Positions 48,115-59,341 of a DNA stretch of 64,000 nt are shown here, one piece after another. A program made the position numbers and the translations under genes. Within the stretch, counting starts at the first letter, position 1; every line of letters begins with the position of its first letter. The DNA is from Dactylellina haptotyla (taxonomy: Eukaryota; Ascomycota; Orbiliomycetes; Orbiliales; Orbiliaceae), in the NCBI GenBank assembly GCA_031310005.1, contig CM062382.1, positions 1,054,001 to 1,118,000 of the forward strand. Reading direction: 5' to 3'. A model generated the notes under the pieces. That model did no database searches. It saw only the letters and a program-made list of their open reading frames with translations, and was not told where the DNA came from.

Positions 48115-50009
48115 TTAGTTCTTGCCCTTGCCGGCGACAACTTGCTTGTCGACCGGTCCACCGTTCGTCTGTGGGACCTGTGCAATCCAATTTGGTGGAC
48201 GGATGCCAGTCTGGTCCTCGATGGTGGAGAAGAGGGGTGGAAGCGTCTGGAAGATGTTGCGAATGGCAGCAGCTGGGTCGCCGGCACCACCTTCGCCAGC
48301 TGGACCGGTGGTCCAGACATTGATCTTGGGCTGGAGTCCCTTGATGGCTTCGGCGTTGGCTCGGGCAAGCTCGCCATAGGTGCCCTTCTCGAGCATGAGG
48401 TACTTGAGCAACCCATCGCTGCCACCCAATGCAGTAGAAAGCTCGCCGTAACTCTTGGCCAGGGCGCTGATACCTTCGGCTTCGAGCTTACGAGTGATAA
48501 GGTTAGCCTGAGCCTCCTTCTCCTTTGCGAAGTAGTTGGCCTCCGCGGCTCTGGTGGCTTGGAGATCTGTTCAGGAATGCTTTATTAGTATATTTTCTTT
48601 CTCTCTCTCAAGATCAAATCCACAAGTCAAATACTCACAAGCTGCTTCGACCTCCTTAGTCTTCTTGTACATGTTGGCATCTGCGTCTCTGTTCTGGGTA
48701 TAGAACCTGGCATCTGCAGCTTCCTTCTCGGTTTCTCTTTTCGCCATAGCCTTGGTGACATCTGTTGACGCAGCCCGTTAGTAATCCCATTCCAATTGTC
48801 TCGGTTATTTTTGTGCTAGAGCAATAGCTTACCAGTGGCACGGAGTCTCTCGAGCTCGGTCGCCGCCCTCTTAGCCTCGACGTCTCTCTGCAATTCTGCA
48901 TCACGAGCTTCAGCGGCACGGGAGGCGCTGATCCTGGCGAGCTTGATATCACGATCCAACTCTGTCTGTCTGTTGGTGAGATCTGCCTCAGCAGTCGCCT
49001 TCTCCTTCTTACGCTCGGTCTCACGAATGGAGGTCTCAGCCTCGATCTTGGAGATCTGCTGCTTGGTGAGACCTTGCTTCTCCTTCTCACCAATCTCACC
49101 CTTCATCCTGGCCTCGGCGACATCAACCCTGGCGGTATTGATCGCGGATTCGTGGGCCTTTTGGGCGAGAGAGGAGAAGTACTGGTTGCCCGGGGAGTCT
49201 TGCAATTCCTTGACGTTGGCATTGTAGATTTTGAGACCGAACTGCGACAGTTCCTCCTGGACGTTCTGGATGACCTTTTGCTTGAAGATTTGACGTTCTC
49301 TGAAGATCTCCTCCATAGTCAAGCCGGAAACGATCACACGGGTTTCACCCTCGATGATACCCTTGACGATATCCTGAACGTGCGATTGGCCGGACGCCTT
49401 GGTGCCATCTCGGCCACCAGTGAGGAGAGTAGCGTACTTGACGAGAGCCTGTAAGTCTTTTTTACGGAGGGTGATATTTAGTATCAATTGCGATTGTGGT
49501 ACTGCAGAAAAACTACAACCGGAGGCTTACCATCGCTAGGACCGATTGTGAAGACAGCTGGGAGAGCGAATGACAACTTTTCAATTGTCATCGCCTGCAA
49601 CTGCAAGCTGAAGTCGAACGGTGTGATCGAAATTCGTGTCACTGTGGAATTTCAATTTCGAACTGTTAGTCGGGGCTGGTGTTCCAGGGTGGGCCAATTG
49701 GGCAGGGCTAGCCAAGCGACGACACATTGCGGGGATTCGCGGGTTTGGGCGCGACCTCACTGCGCCTCCTTGTCTGTCGGCCATCGGGGTTTCTGAGTAT
49801 CTACCTTTCTGGAATGGCAGGACAAATGCCTTCTTTGCGATTTTGACACCATCGATACCAGCACCCGTGAGGGCGAGGTATTGATTTGGCTACATTTACA
49901 AAATAAAATGTCAGTTTGACCAGTTTCCACGTCATTCCTTGTGCGCTTGAAAACAAAGCTGCCGACGCAAATAAGGACGACGAACCTCGGAAATGTGATA
50001 CCACATCAT
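48115..50009 (-). CDS. floA: flotillin-like protein (SPFH/PHB domain)
   Basis: Six exons on the minus strand (50009-49986, 49889-49805, 49641-49531, 49456-48833, 48761-48639, 48566-48115) join in phase to give 472 residues. The text follows fungal flotillins: WYHISEPNQYLALTGAGID, KKAFVLPFQK, TPFDFSLQLQAMTIEKL, FALPAVFTIGP, ALVKYATLL, HVQDIVKGIIEGETR and an SPFH core to about residue 190, then Ala/Glu/Lys-rich coiled-coil repeats to about 330 and a C-terminal region with YLMLEKGTYGELA. Flotillins scaffold sterol-rich membrane domains at the cytoplasmic face; A. nidulans FloA acts at subapical plasma membrane. Two tandem ATGs open the frame and the first was used. The intron before exon 4 ends in AAG rather than the usual CAG/TAG; phase requires it. 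The symbol follows the Aspergillus name. Confidence 0.93.
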
Positions 50010-51861
50010 CTTGGCGGTATTTGTAGATTAGAAAGATGTGACGTATGTAGGGGGGATTCCGCGCGCGAATATACTGGATTCTACGCTGCGAGTGATAGCT
50101 ATAGACGAGTAGTAGATATGTTGCTGTCGAATGTTTGGGGTGCGGTGTCGCTAACTTTACCGCTGGCGAACAAAGGGATATTAATAAATAGATTTGGATA
50201 CACAGGAGGAGGAGCTGAAGATTGTCAAGCGGGGTTCTCCTATGTTTATATATTTCTGATATTCACACGCTCGGAATGCTTCGCAAGATTGCGGACGAGG
50301 CTCAAAACGATGGGCGTCCGGGACCCTGTTCGAAACGCTGCTGCAGCGAACAGCAACTGCTAGCAGAAGCCTAGCCCGTCTGCAAACGATTTGGATTTCA
50401 AGACACCAATGGCAATGCCTCGCTCGTTCCAAGAGAGCGGCATGCCTTGCCTAGCCGTCAGGTGCACACCAATTCTCGAAACTCTGGAGCCCCCAGACAC
50501 TTCCTATGGCACACTATTCTCGGAACTCGGAACCCTCTTCTGGCCAAGAGATTTGGGCCTAGTTGCCCAGGGTCTCCAATGCCACGGGTGTCTCTGAGTT
50601 GCTCATCGTCGCTCGCTCGCTCATCACCATCATTAAGTTCGGACGGTGGCCTTTTCGGTCAGCCGTGCACAGCCGGCACGAAAATCAATCTACAAAGGTC
50701 CCCACAGGCCGACTATCTTTCGAGAACAGTTAGGCATCGGAGAGTTTGAATAGTTGCCCTATACTGGCAGCCTCACGCCGTCAACCGTTGAAGCCTACAC
50801 ATCAGGGTGCTTAAGCGAACACGTCGCTGCGGAGTCATGCAAGGTTTGATCGTTCGGGCCCGATTTCATGGGTGGGCTGTACGGCCTTCAGGTAGCCGCT
50901 CCCAAATTGAGGCTACACTTTTCTTTGATCCTTAGAGCGTTTGCCTCATTTGTTAATTTCGGTTGTCCACACCCGCCCTTTTCGAACCAGTGTCGCAAGG
51001 CTGAATCCACCCCAGACGGAGCTCGTAGATTGGCTTCATTTGGTACACTGCCTCACAATACAGTTCAAAAGTGGAAAAGGGAAGACTAGAGCGACAATAT
51101 CGCAATAACAGGTCCCGGAGTATGTTAAGATATTTATTTCTAAAAACATGGCTATGATATCACTGACAGGCCGCCGATGCTGGCGGGAAAGGGTACCCCA
51201 ATTCGCGAGTCTTATGCAGAGAACAAATGTGAATTGTCTTTGAAATAATAATAACAACAATAATAATTCTAACAATATTATGCCCAGTTTTCTGCGCAGG
51301 CTAACGTTATCTTCAAGCGACAGGCTTTCCTTTTGTTTTCGTTCCTTCGCTGAACTGATTCTCGAACGGTCTAAGCCTCACAGGCTCTCTCGCCGTTGTT
51401 GGACGTGGTGGACGGACAGCCGGCCGACCCCGCCTGATACATTGGGAAGATCGGGTGTTCTGTGCATGAATCCCGACTACCAAGGTGGCACGAGTACGAG
51501 CAGAACCTTTGACCTTCTTCAACACGAACCGGCGATTAATCTTTCCAAGCTTAAGCCTTGTCGATTTGGTCACATGGTTTTGTGATGCAACGGTCTCGTT
51601 CGAAAACAGATCATCGATCGAGAACTCTTACCATCGTCACTCCCTAGAGGTTTAGCTCGAGTCCTGTCCAGAGGCCAAGAACTGGCAACCCACCCAGCCT
51701 ATCAAGGCAGCACTCTTATCCACAGGATACTCGAACCGGGGCCTTTTGAGTTTGAACGTCCGTCATCGAAAAAGTTAAACCGACTATCTCTGCGAATCAT
51801 TATCTTATAGAAACCTAGACTCGCTGTCCGGAAAGCATAGTTCAGCTTCCAACACAACACC
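50010..51861. other. intergenic, divergent promoter region
   Basis: These 1.85 kb lie between the starts of the flotillin gene (-) and the possible BTB-like gene (+). I see an AAT trinucleotide-like run at 51246-51275 and no convincing open frame, repeat or RNA gene. A T-loop-like GGTTCGAGT on the minus strand near 51730 lacks the rest of a tRNA. Confidence 0.5.
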
Positions 51862-53018
51862 ATGGAGGACTCCCTCGCAACTCCGTATCCCGCTAGGATG
51901 GTGACCTTTTTGGTATCAGGAACCCCTATATCGGTCTCGGAAGAGCTGATATTGACGGTCTGTCCGTACAGCAAGTTGGCAGATATCGCCAGCTACAGCC
52001 TTCCCGGCGAGACTGCCACTGTCAACTGTCCGGTGAATGTAAGCGGCCCCTCGTGTAATCCTTCAAACCAAAGCCGAGCAGTGCTAAATAGTTTATATAG
52101 GATTTCAACGCGTTGGTCGAGTATCTTAAGACTAGAACTTTAGATGAAAGCGATCCAGTAAAGTTGGAGCGACTGTTACAACTATTCAAACTCCTAGATA
52201 TCCCCATCCCTGAGCATCTAACCTACAACAGGTTAAGGTCAACGGCATCTATATACTCAGCACCGGTTATCCCTTCAACTTCTTCGCAACCTGTAGTCAT
52301 GGACAATCGTCCTCCGACTTATGATTCTCTGAACCATCCCGGGTTCCTCGACCGCTCTGGTCTGGGCCTTGGGAAAATCCAAACAGAGCCCCTGACTATC
52401 CAGCAAAAGATCGCCCTCGCTGTAGAGGAGAGGCTCACAAATCTGCTTATGGAGCATATCCTTCCACTGGTGGAAGGACAAGCGATGTCTGGTATCTACA
52501 ACGGTGCTTTCATCTTGGTCCCTTCCAACAGTACGACGCTCCAGAAACCAAAAGATACGTTTCTCAGCAACTACGACACCGGTCCCACCGAGCTACCCGA
52601 AGACGAGGTAGTCAGCCTGTCAACCTCCAATATCACTCTATTCAAATACGTAAAACTTGTTAGATTGGAAGGTGTCGGGAACACCGTCCAGTTCTTAACA
52701 CAAAGTCAGGTTATCGAGGAATTGAAGAAACAGTTGAAGGCCCGACTTCAACTTCAGGACCCACTACCGCCTCCAGCTGTTGTTATTCCTCAGCCCGTGT
52801 CTCCTCCTCCGCAGAAGAAATCGAGATGGGGATGGGGGAGATCGTCATCCTCGCCGGCGGTAGATCAGGTATTTGTCGCCCCAGCCCCCCCGCCACCTGT
52901 TCCTCGTGGCCCGATCGATATTCGTATTGAAGAAGTTAGTATGAGGAGGATGAATCATATGGGCCTGTACGAAACCACGACGGGAACAGTCGTTGTTGTT
53001 GAAATTTTCTTATCATAG
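51862..53018 (+). CDS. unrecognised protein, possible BTB-like N-terminus
   Basis: Exon 1 is 51862-52038 and exon 2 is 52101-53018 (62-nt intron), giving 364 residues; the ATG sits in a strong ACCATGG context. Residues 13-95 (VTFLVSGTPISVSEELILT, then FNALVEYLKTRTL, then LERLLQLFKLLDIPIPE) resemble the strand-helix order and spacing of BTB/POZ domains, but I see no decisive motif. A helical middle region (LTIQQKIALAVEERLTNLLMEHI) follows. Residues 255-310 are proline-rich with basic SRWGWGRSS, and the C-terminus (MRRMNHMGLYETTTGTVVVV) looks like a small beta element. There is no signal peptide or membrane segment. If BTB-like, a role in protein complexes or ubiquitin adaptors would be possible; that is conjecture. 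The gene itself is well supported by length and splice signals. Confidence 0.72.
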
Positions 53019-54144
53019 GCTGCATTTGGTTCCTGTTTTTTGCATTCAAGTAAGCTGTTTTTGCGGTGACAAATAGTCAAAACAAGTCTTTTTTCCTTAA
53101 ATAAGATTCTTCATTGTTGTATAAATGTAACATTCCGTATCTATGGGCGCATATATTTATTGCTATTAGTATCAAAGTCGCTTTGGGGCGTGGGCGTTTA
53201 ATACTAGCTTCCTAGTGTTTTTATTAAGACTGGTCTCTAAATTTGTGTACTTGTTTTCAGAGCTGTAACACTGTAACAATAAACCTGTAAATATCTTTAG
53301 GAACACCCAATCAGCCAGAATGCCAATCAACCCGACGGAGGCCGTGTCTTTATGACGGTGTCCGATTTTTTACTGGCCTAAATACCGCATAGTAACCATA
53401 GTTCCTTTCGAGTTTCCTTTTAAGATATGCCTATCAATAATAGCATTATATCCTTCACAACACCTCATGGGCCTAAACATCAAGTATCACCATGACGCAC
53501 AAACCCGAAATGTCGACAGATCCCAGTCATCTCCAGGGCCAGGAAACTTCGAAACTTGATCAACTGATTTTATTTTCGACCTTGTAATCAACCTGAAACG
53601 GGGCCGTCCAAGGTTATCAAGCTTTCCATAAGATTTCCATCCACTGGTGTGCACGGGCCAAGATCTGGGAAACCAGGCTAAATTCAAAACTCGCTGCAGG
53701 CACAATATCTTACCACAGATCAGACCATTCCAACGAAACAAACATGCTGTGGTAACTTTGGCGGCTGAATTGTATTTCCCGTCCTGGGTCATCTAAGCTT
53801 AAATTGTGGATTAAGGACTAAAAATGAACCTGGCCATCGGACAATTTTTGGAGGACAGTTGCCCAGATCGTATCGGATCGCTGGTAGTTTATTCCGGCGA
53901 AACGAGATTCCTTTGGTCTATTGAAACGCAAAGGCCCGGCGAAGCGTCTTGCTCGGGTTCATAGGGTGTATGTTGTTAGTGTGTATTGTTATAAAAGGAC
54001 TGTAACCCGCATTCCGTCAGACTCTTATTAGCTCTGTAGATTTAGAAGCCAGGCCTTCATATTCACTTTCTTGCTACCCGTTTTTTTTTGACTTACTAGT
54101 CATTGTATATATATTGTATATATTTTCTTATTTCTTCTGATAAA
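53019..54144. other. intergenic, 1.1 kb before AA9
   Basis: This holds the 3' region of the BTB-like gene and the promoter of the AA9 gene. A good TATA element is listed separately. No other feature was recognised; the open frame at 53487-53792 (-) has no known domain. Confidence 0.5.
53990..53998 (+). promoter_or_regulatory. TATA box of the AA9 gene
   Basis: TATAAAAGG lies 155 bases before the AA9 ATG and matches the eukaryotic TATA consensus closely. Strong TATA elements are common in inducible secreted-enzyme genes of filamentous fungi. The TATATATA run at about 54106 is too near the ATG to be the better choice. Confidence 0.55.
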
Positions 54145-55520
54145 ATGAAGAAGAGTGTTGCAGTTCTTGCGGCCTCTGTCGCTGGTGCCTCGGCCCATTC
54201 TATCTTCCAGAAGGTAATTCTCTATGGCTGAACGCTTTCAACCTCAGTATATATAACTAACGAGATATCAGTTGGCTGTGAATGGTGTAGACCAAGGAAC
54301 GTCATGCATTAGACTACCGCAAGGACCCTCCGCCAACTTTCCAGTCACACTGGTAAGCTCGAACGATATCCGATGCAATGTCGGAGGCTCCACAGGTGTC
54401 AGCGGTATCTGCAACGTCGCAGCAGGTAGCACAATCACCGTCGAGATGCACCCAACATACTCTGCTGCGGATCAGAGTTGCAGTGTTGAAGCGATTGGTG
54501 GAGAGCACCACGGACCAGTCCAAGTATACATGGTAAGTTGGTTGGGTGTTTGTGACATATTCGCGGTCGCCCGAATTCTAACCACGAACATCCTTAGCAA
54601 AAAGTAACAGATGCTACAACCGCAGATGGCTCCGGCGCTTGGTTCAAGGTTTACGCTGAGGGTCTCATCTCTGGATATAACCCTGGATACTGGGGTACCG
54701 ACCACATGAACGCAAAGTAAGTGTTCGACACCATATTATTTTTTAGTAGGATATGTCAAGCTAACAGTGGTCTAATAATAGCTGCGGAAAAGTAAATGTT
54801 GTCGTTCCTACTGGCCTGGCGCCAGGTAACTACCTCGTTCGTGCTGAGGTTATCGCGCTTCACTCTGCGTTTCAACCTAACGGCGCACAGTTCTATATCA
54901 CTTGCTACCAGAGTACGTATGCTCTTCAGGTCCTTGATTGGTTCTTCGAATTACTAACAATTCCGCGAAGTCAACGTAACTGGAGGTGGTTCTGAGAACC
55001 CATCTGGCGTTCTTCTCCCAGGAGCGTACAGTTCAACGGATCCGGGTATCTATTGGGATCTCTACAGATCCTTCAGCACCTACCCGCTCCCAGGACCAAC
55101 AGTTTATAGTGGCGGCGGCGGCAGCGGTCCAACATCTACCGCTCGTACTACCACCACTAGCTCTAAGACCACGACGAGCACAACTTTGGCAACCGTCCGA
55201 ACCTCGACTGTATCCTCTACGACCAGAACGACCACTACCCCTACCACTACCGCACCTACCACCACAAGAACAACTACTACAACCACGAAAACCACTACTC
55301 CCTCGACAACAACTCGCACCACCACCACTGGTGGATCGTCTGGAGGCTCTCCCTTATATGGACAGGTAAGAAGATACTCCTCTGATTTCCTATAGAAGTA
55401 ATCCATTAGTTGCTAACACTAGATTCATAGTGCGGTGGAATTGGCTGGACGGGACCGACCACCTGTGCTTCAGGAACCTGCGTTGTTTCCAATCCTTACT
55501 TCTCGCAGTGCATGCCTTAA
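54145..55520 (+). CDS. AA9 lytic polysaccharide monooxygenase with CBM1
   Basis: Six exons (54145-54213, 54272-54532, 54598-54716, 54782-54912, 54971-55365, 55431-55520) join in phase to give 354 residues. Residues 1-17 are a signal peptide (KKSVAVLAASVAGASA) and cleavage would expose His18 as the N-terminal copper ligand. The second ligand lies in GEHHGPVQVYM (His102 or His103, most likely His103 just before Gly-Pro-Val), and the axial Tyr188 is in AQFYITCYQ. NPGYWGTDHMNANCGK and PTGLAPGNYLVRAEVIALH are standard AA9 segments. A Thr/Ser linker of about 90 residues leads to a C-terminal CBM1 (CGGIGWTGPTTCASGTC..FSQC, about 322-354) that binds crystalline cellulose. The secreted enzyme cleaves cellulose oxidatively using copper and a peroxide or oxygen co-substrate. 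C1 or C4 regioselectivity cannot be read here. Confidence 0.96.
55137..55340 (+). repeat. Thr-codon microsatellite-like linker
   Basis: The sequence is built from acc/act/aca/acg triplets and encodes the Thr-rich linker joining the AA9 domain to its CBM1. Such linkers are expected to be O-glycosylated and to vary in length. The antisense strand carries a valine-rich open frame that is only its shadow. Confidence 0.8.
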
Positions 55521-55911
55521 TTGATCAGATGCGATACAAAGGGTATATAAAACGCATGATATATCCGACGAGCAAGCTCAAAGAACGAATAGTTCCGTGT
55601 ATATATCCATTTCTTAGACCGTTAATCCATGCATAGATTATCAATCCTCCTAGATTATACTCCGCAGTTTGACTAATATCCGTGGTGATAGCGTGAAGGA
55701 TTCGGAATTTAAAGATGGTTAAGATATTAAAGACGTATTTCCGACTAAAGGCCATCTTATAATCGAAGATATCGAAGATTCATCATTCTTCCAGCTTATT
55801 AATAGTCTCTTGGGTATAACGTTACAGGGCCCCGAATTAATAAGCAGAGGGCATCTCTGTGTTGTTTTTGTGTCATTCTCTCCCCTCAGGGAATATCTAC
55901 GGAGAAACTTC

Positions 55912-55918
55912 GGCTAAA
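55912..55918 (+). promoter_or_regulatory. possible XlnR-type site
   Basis: GGCTAAA matches the core site described for the fungal xylanase/cellulase activator XlnR. It lies 724 bases before the GH3 copy 2 start and 391 bases past the AA9 stop. A seven-base match this far away is weak evidence. Confidence 0.25.
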
Positions 55919-56074
55919 TACAAAGCTGCACGCCAGACCTCCACAACCAGCAACCATCCATCCCATTGGGATTCGAGGCAAAAGTCTTTCTGCACGCAGC
56001 ACCCTTCCAGGTACCGATTGCAGCCAGGCGACGATATCCGAGTTCGTTCATGGCCACTTTACCCAAGAGACAAC

Positions 56075-56085
56075 TCCGGGCCGGA
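56075..56085. promoter_or_regulatory. CGG/CCG palindrome, possible Zn2Cys6 binding site
   Basis: TCCGG-G-CCGGA is a perfect palindrome with a one-base centre. Two more CGG triplets follow at 56097-56105 (CCGGAAGTCGG). Zn2Cys6 proteins bind paired CGG triplets, and one is encoded just beyond the neighbouring GH3 gene. The spacing fits no well-known family member exactly. Confidence 0.3.
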
Positions 56086-56475
56086 AGCAGGCCAGCCGGA
56101 AGTCGGATATAGTCTGGAATATATACCATGGGACACACACGCACACAAAAGGCGACGTTCCGCGGGGAGGCAATGGTATGCATATACGCTGCTTCCCATA
56201 TCGAAATGGCCCAGTTTTACCCCACAAACAGCTTACCCTTGCACCGTAACTTGTGGCCTCTCCACAGTTTCGGGATGATACCGTAATGATTATGATGCGC
56301 GGTGGAGCTCTTACAGTGTGAAGAGCTTGGTCAATCTTGGTAACGCATCTCTTTTTGGCGAAAAGTCAATGTTGACGGCATATGCCTACGGGCGGTAAAA
56401 ATTGGGGCGATGTCCCTGGTAATTGAATTCTTCCGAGATGGAGGGAGAGGAGGGGAAGCTCGAGATGGTGGTCCG

Positions 56476-56481
56476 GCGGGG
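56476..56481 (+). promoter_or_regulatory. possible CreA/Mig1 site upstream of GH3 copy 2
   Basis: GCGGGG matches the CreA consensus SYGGRG and lies seven bases before a good TATA element and 161 bases before the GH3 start. The placement suits repression by glucose. Confidence 0.35.
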
Positions 56482-56487
56482 AATGTG

Positions 56488-56495
56488 TATATAAG
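56488..56495 (+). promoter_or_regulatory. TATA box of GH3 copy 2
   Basis: TATATAAG lies 147 bases before the ATG at 56642, a spacing close to that of the AA9 TATA element. A second TATA-like run just before the ATG is probably too near to serve. Confidence 0.5.
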
Positions 56496-56641
56496 CCAGG
56501 TGCTCTGGCTGCTGTGATATTCTCGTTTTTAATTTTGATATCGACAATCGAAAACTGCATAGGGTTCGACAGAGGGTAGTTCTATTTGCGCATTATATAT
56601 ATATTACTATTTTTGTGGACATATAATACAAAATCTTCGAG

Positions 56642-59341
56642 ATGCTCGACGAAAGTGTATCGAAGGAGATTGAGGAGACGTTGGCGCAGCTGACGCTTGA
56701 GGAGAAGATTTCTCTTCTTGCGGGTAACGATATGTGGAGGACGGTTCCTATCCCGGACAAGCAAGTTCCTTCGATTAAGACTTCAGGTGAGACTAAGATA
56801 CACCAGCCAGATATCAAATTCAATGCTAAAGCTGTTTCAAGATGGCCCAAGCGGAGCTCGAGGAGACTCGTTCACAGGAGGCACAAAAGCCGCCTTTTTC
56901 CCTTCCGGTATCTCCATGGGCGCCACCTTCAACCCAGAACTAGCATACGAAGTCGGCCAATTCATCGGCGACGAGGTCAAATCCAAATCAGCGTCCGTCT
57001 TGCTCGCACCGACAGCATGCTGCCACAGATCGCCACTCGGCGGCCGCAACTTCGAGTCCTACAGCGAAGACCCATTGCTATCAGGAAAGATGGCATCGGC
57101 TTACATTCGGGGCGTGCAGTCCAAGAATGTCGCTGCCACAATGAAACACTACGCTGCAAACGAACAGGAAACATGGCGCCTACATGTCGATGAGACGATC
57201 GACGAGACCACACTTCGAGAGATATATCTCAAGCCATTCGAGATCGCTATGAGGGAAGGCCGGCCATGGGCTGTCATGTCAGCATATAACATCATTAACG
57301 GCGAGCACTGCGATTCGAATTCGTTGACGCTTAAACAGGTGCTGAGAGGGGAATGGAAGTACGAAGGGTTAGTGATGTCCGATTGGTTCGGTTGTAATTC
57401 AATGGTGGACTCGCTTCTTGCCGGATTAGACCTCGAGATGCCGGGTCCTGCGAAAGTACGACCGGTCAAAGAACTAGTGGCAAAGGCGGAGAAGGATGAT
57501 TCGATTAGGGAAGCAGTCGACAAAGCCGCCCGACGTGTTCTTACACTGATCGCAAAAGTTGGAAAGTGGAAGGATATGACACCAGAGGCACCCGAGGTTT
57601 CGAGAGAAGATCCGGAAACCGGGAAGCTTATTCGAAGAGCGGGTGGTGAGGGTGTTGTATTACTCAAGAACGAGGGTGCCTTGCCGCTACAGCCTGCTTC
57701 GTTGAAAAGTATTGCATTTGTCGGACCAAATGCGAAGGCCACAGTTGCTGGAGGAGGCGGTTCTGCGAATTTGAATCCAAATTATCTAACTCAGCCGTAC
57801 GAGACTTTCGTCAACGCTATCAAAGAAATCGATGCTAGTATTGAGGTTCCCTATGCTCAAGGGTGCATCATAGGTAAGTGAAAGAAACTGATGTTTCACC
57901 ACATTTGCAGATAAAAAATTGTGATAGTCTGCTAATATTGATATTAGATCGTTGGATTCCTCCTGTCAATGCCGAGAGCGGCCTCTGCAGATCCGGCGGC
58001 CCAGGTTCCGAACCAGGTTGGCTAGTTGAATGGTTCCGCGGGCACGACCTCAAGGGCGAAGTCGTCTCGTCCTCGGTTTTCAAAAATTCCGACGTCTTCC
58101 TCTGGGACGGCCGTCCGGAGGGCCTCAACCTAGCCGAAGGATACTCCATCAGATTCTCCGGACAGGTGTCTGTTCCTGAAGACGGAAAGTACAATATCGC
58201 TTTGAGCACCATCACCGCGGGAAATTTATACGTCAATGGCGAACTCCTTATCGACAACTGGGATTTCAAGGAGCGTGGAAATCTCATGATGAACATCGGT
58301 TCCGAAGAAGTCGTGAAGACGCTCGAGTTGAAGAAGGGACAATGGTATAACATTGAAGTGAGGAATGCCTCTATCTGGCCCAAGGACTCCCCGAGAGACC
58401 CTCCCATGGAAGAAATTGGCGCATTAGGTGTCAGACTCGGACTCGCAGCCGTCTACGACAACAACTCATTGATAGCACAAGCTGCCGACTCGGTCAAGAA
58501 CAGCGATGCGGTTGTCATCGTGGTTGGCCTGAATAACGAGTGGGAATCCGAAAGTTACGACAGGACACAGACAAAACTTCCAAGGAACCAGGATGAACTC
58601 ATTGAAGAGATCGCGAAGGTCAATAGGAATGTTATTGTTGTAAACCAGAGCGGTGCGCCAATCGACATGCCGTGGGTTGAGAACCCTAATGTTAAGGGTG
58701 TTATCCAAGCTTGGTATGCTGGACAGGAAGCAGGAAACGTCATCGCAGATGTTCTCCTCGGGAAACAAAATCCTTCCGGCAAATTGCCACTTACTTTCCC
58801 TGTGAAACTGGAAGATAATCCATCATATAATTACTTCCCAGGAAAGGACAAGAAAGTCGAGTATACCGAGAAGCTGATGGTTGGATATCGATACTACGAT
58901 ACCGACAACGTGAAGCCAAGATTCCCATTCGGCTACGGACTTTCGTACTCAAGCTTCAAGGTTGGTAAGCCAGCGCTATCTACAACAGAGCTTAGCGAAG
59001 ACGGTTCTTTTACGGCCACCGTTGAAGTTAGCAATACTAGCGCTATCGCAGGTGCCGAGGTTATTCAACTTTATGTCCAACGAAAGACTTCAGGAACATC
59101 GTCGATTAAACGGCCTATTAAGGAGTTGAAGGGATTCAAGAAGATCCACCTGCAGCCAGGGGAGACTAAGACAGCAGAAGTCACAGTTGACGATAAGAGC
59201 CTAGGAATCTGGAGCCCGGAGGCTGGAAAATGGGTTGTCGAAGCAGGTGACTATGAAGTATTAGTTGGTACAAGCTCTGTGCACGACGAATTGGCTGCTG
59301 CTGGTATCGTTGTCGCGAAGTCCGCTTGGAGTTGGATATAA
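56642..59341 (+). CDS. GH3 beta-glucosidase with PA14 insert (copy 2)
   Basis: Exons 56642-56786, 56842-57873 and 57948-59341 join in phase (introns 55 and 74 nt) to give 856 residues, close to the family's usual length. Landmarks in order are LTLEEKISLLAGNDMWRT, DGPSGARGDSF, CCHRSPLGGRNFESYSEDP, TMKHYAANEQE, the nucleophile motif VMSDWFG with Asp about 229, GGEGVVLLKNEG, AGGGGSANLNP, a PA14 domain at about 416-550 (GWLVEWFRG to LYVNGELLIDNW), VVGLNNEWESES, VVNQSGAPIDMPW and FPFGYGLSYSSF, with a C-terminal Fn3-like domain. There is no signal peptide, so the enzyme is probably intracellular and acts on imported beta-gluco-oligosaccharides. It is a paralogue of the 38316-41240 gene but keeps only two introns against five. 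It stands between AA9 and a convergent Zn2Cys6 regulator. Confidence 0.95.

Larger units (their letters stand above)
55521..56641. other. intergenic, promoter region of GH3 copy 2
   Basis: This 1.1 kb spacer separates AA9 and GH3 copy 2, both on the plus strand. It carries candidate XlnR-like, CGG/CCG, CreA and TATA elements, listed separately. The open frame at 55859-56278 lacks an ATG and a recognisable domain. Confidence 0.55.

Noticed and set aside
51715-51740. GGTTCGAGT on the minus strand, like a tRNA T-loop or B box.
   Set aside because: The flanking bases do not form a T-stem, and no D arm, anticodon arm or acceptor stem can be drawn.
55104-55406. Valine-rich antisense open frame opposite the AA9 linker.
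   Set aside because: It is the complement of Thr codons in the linker and has no independent support.
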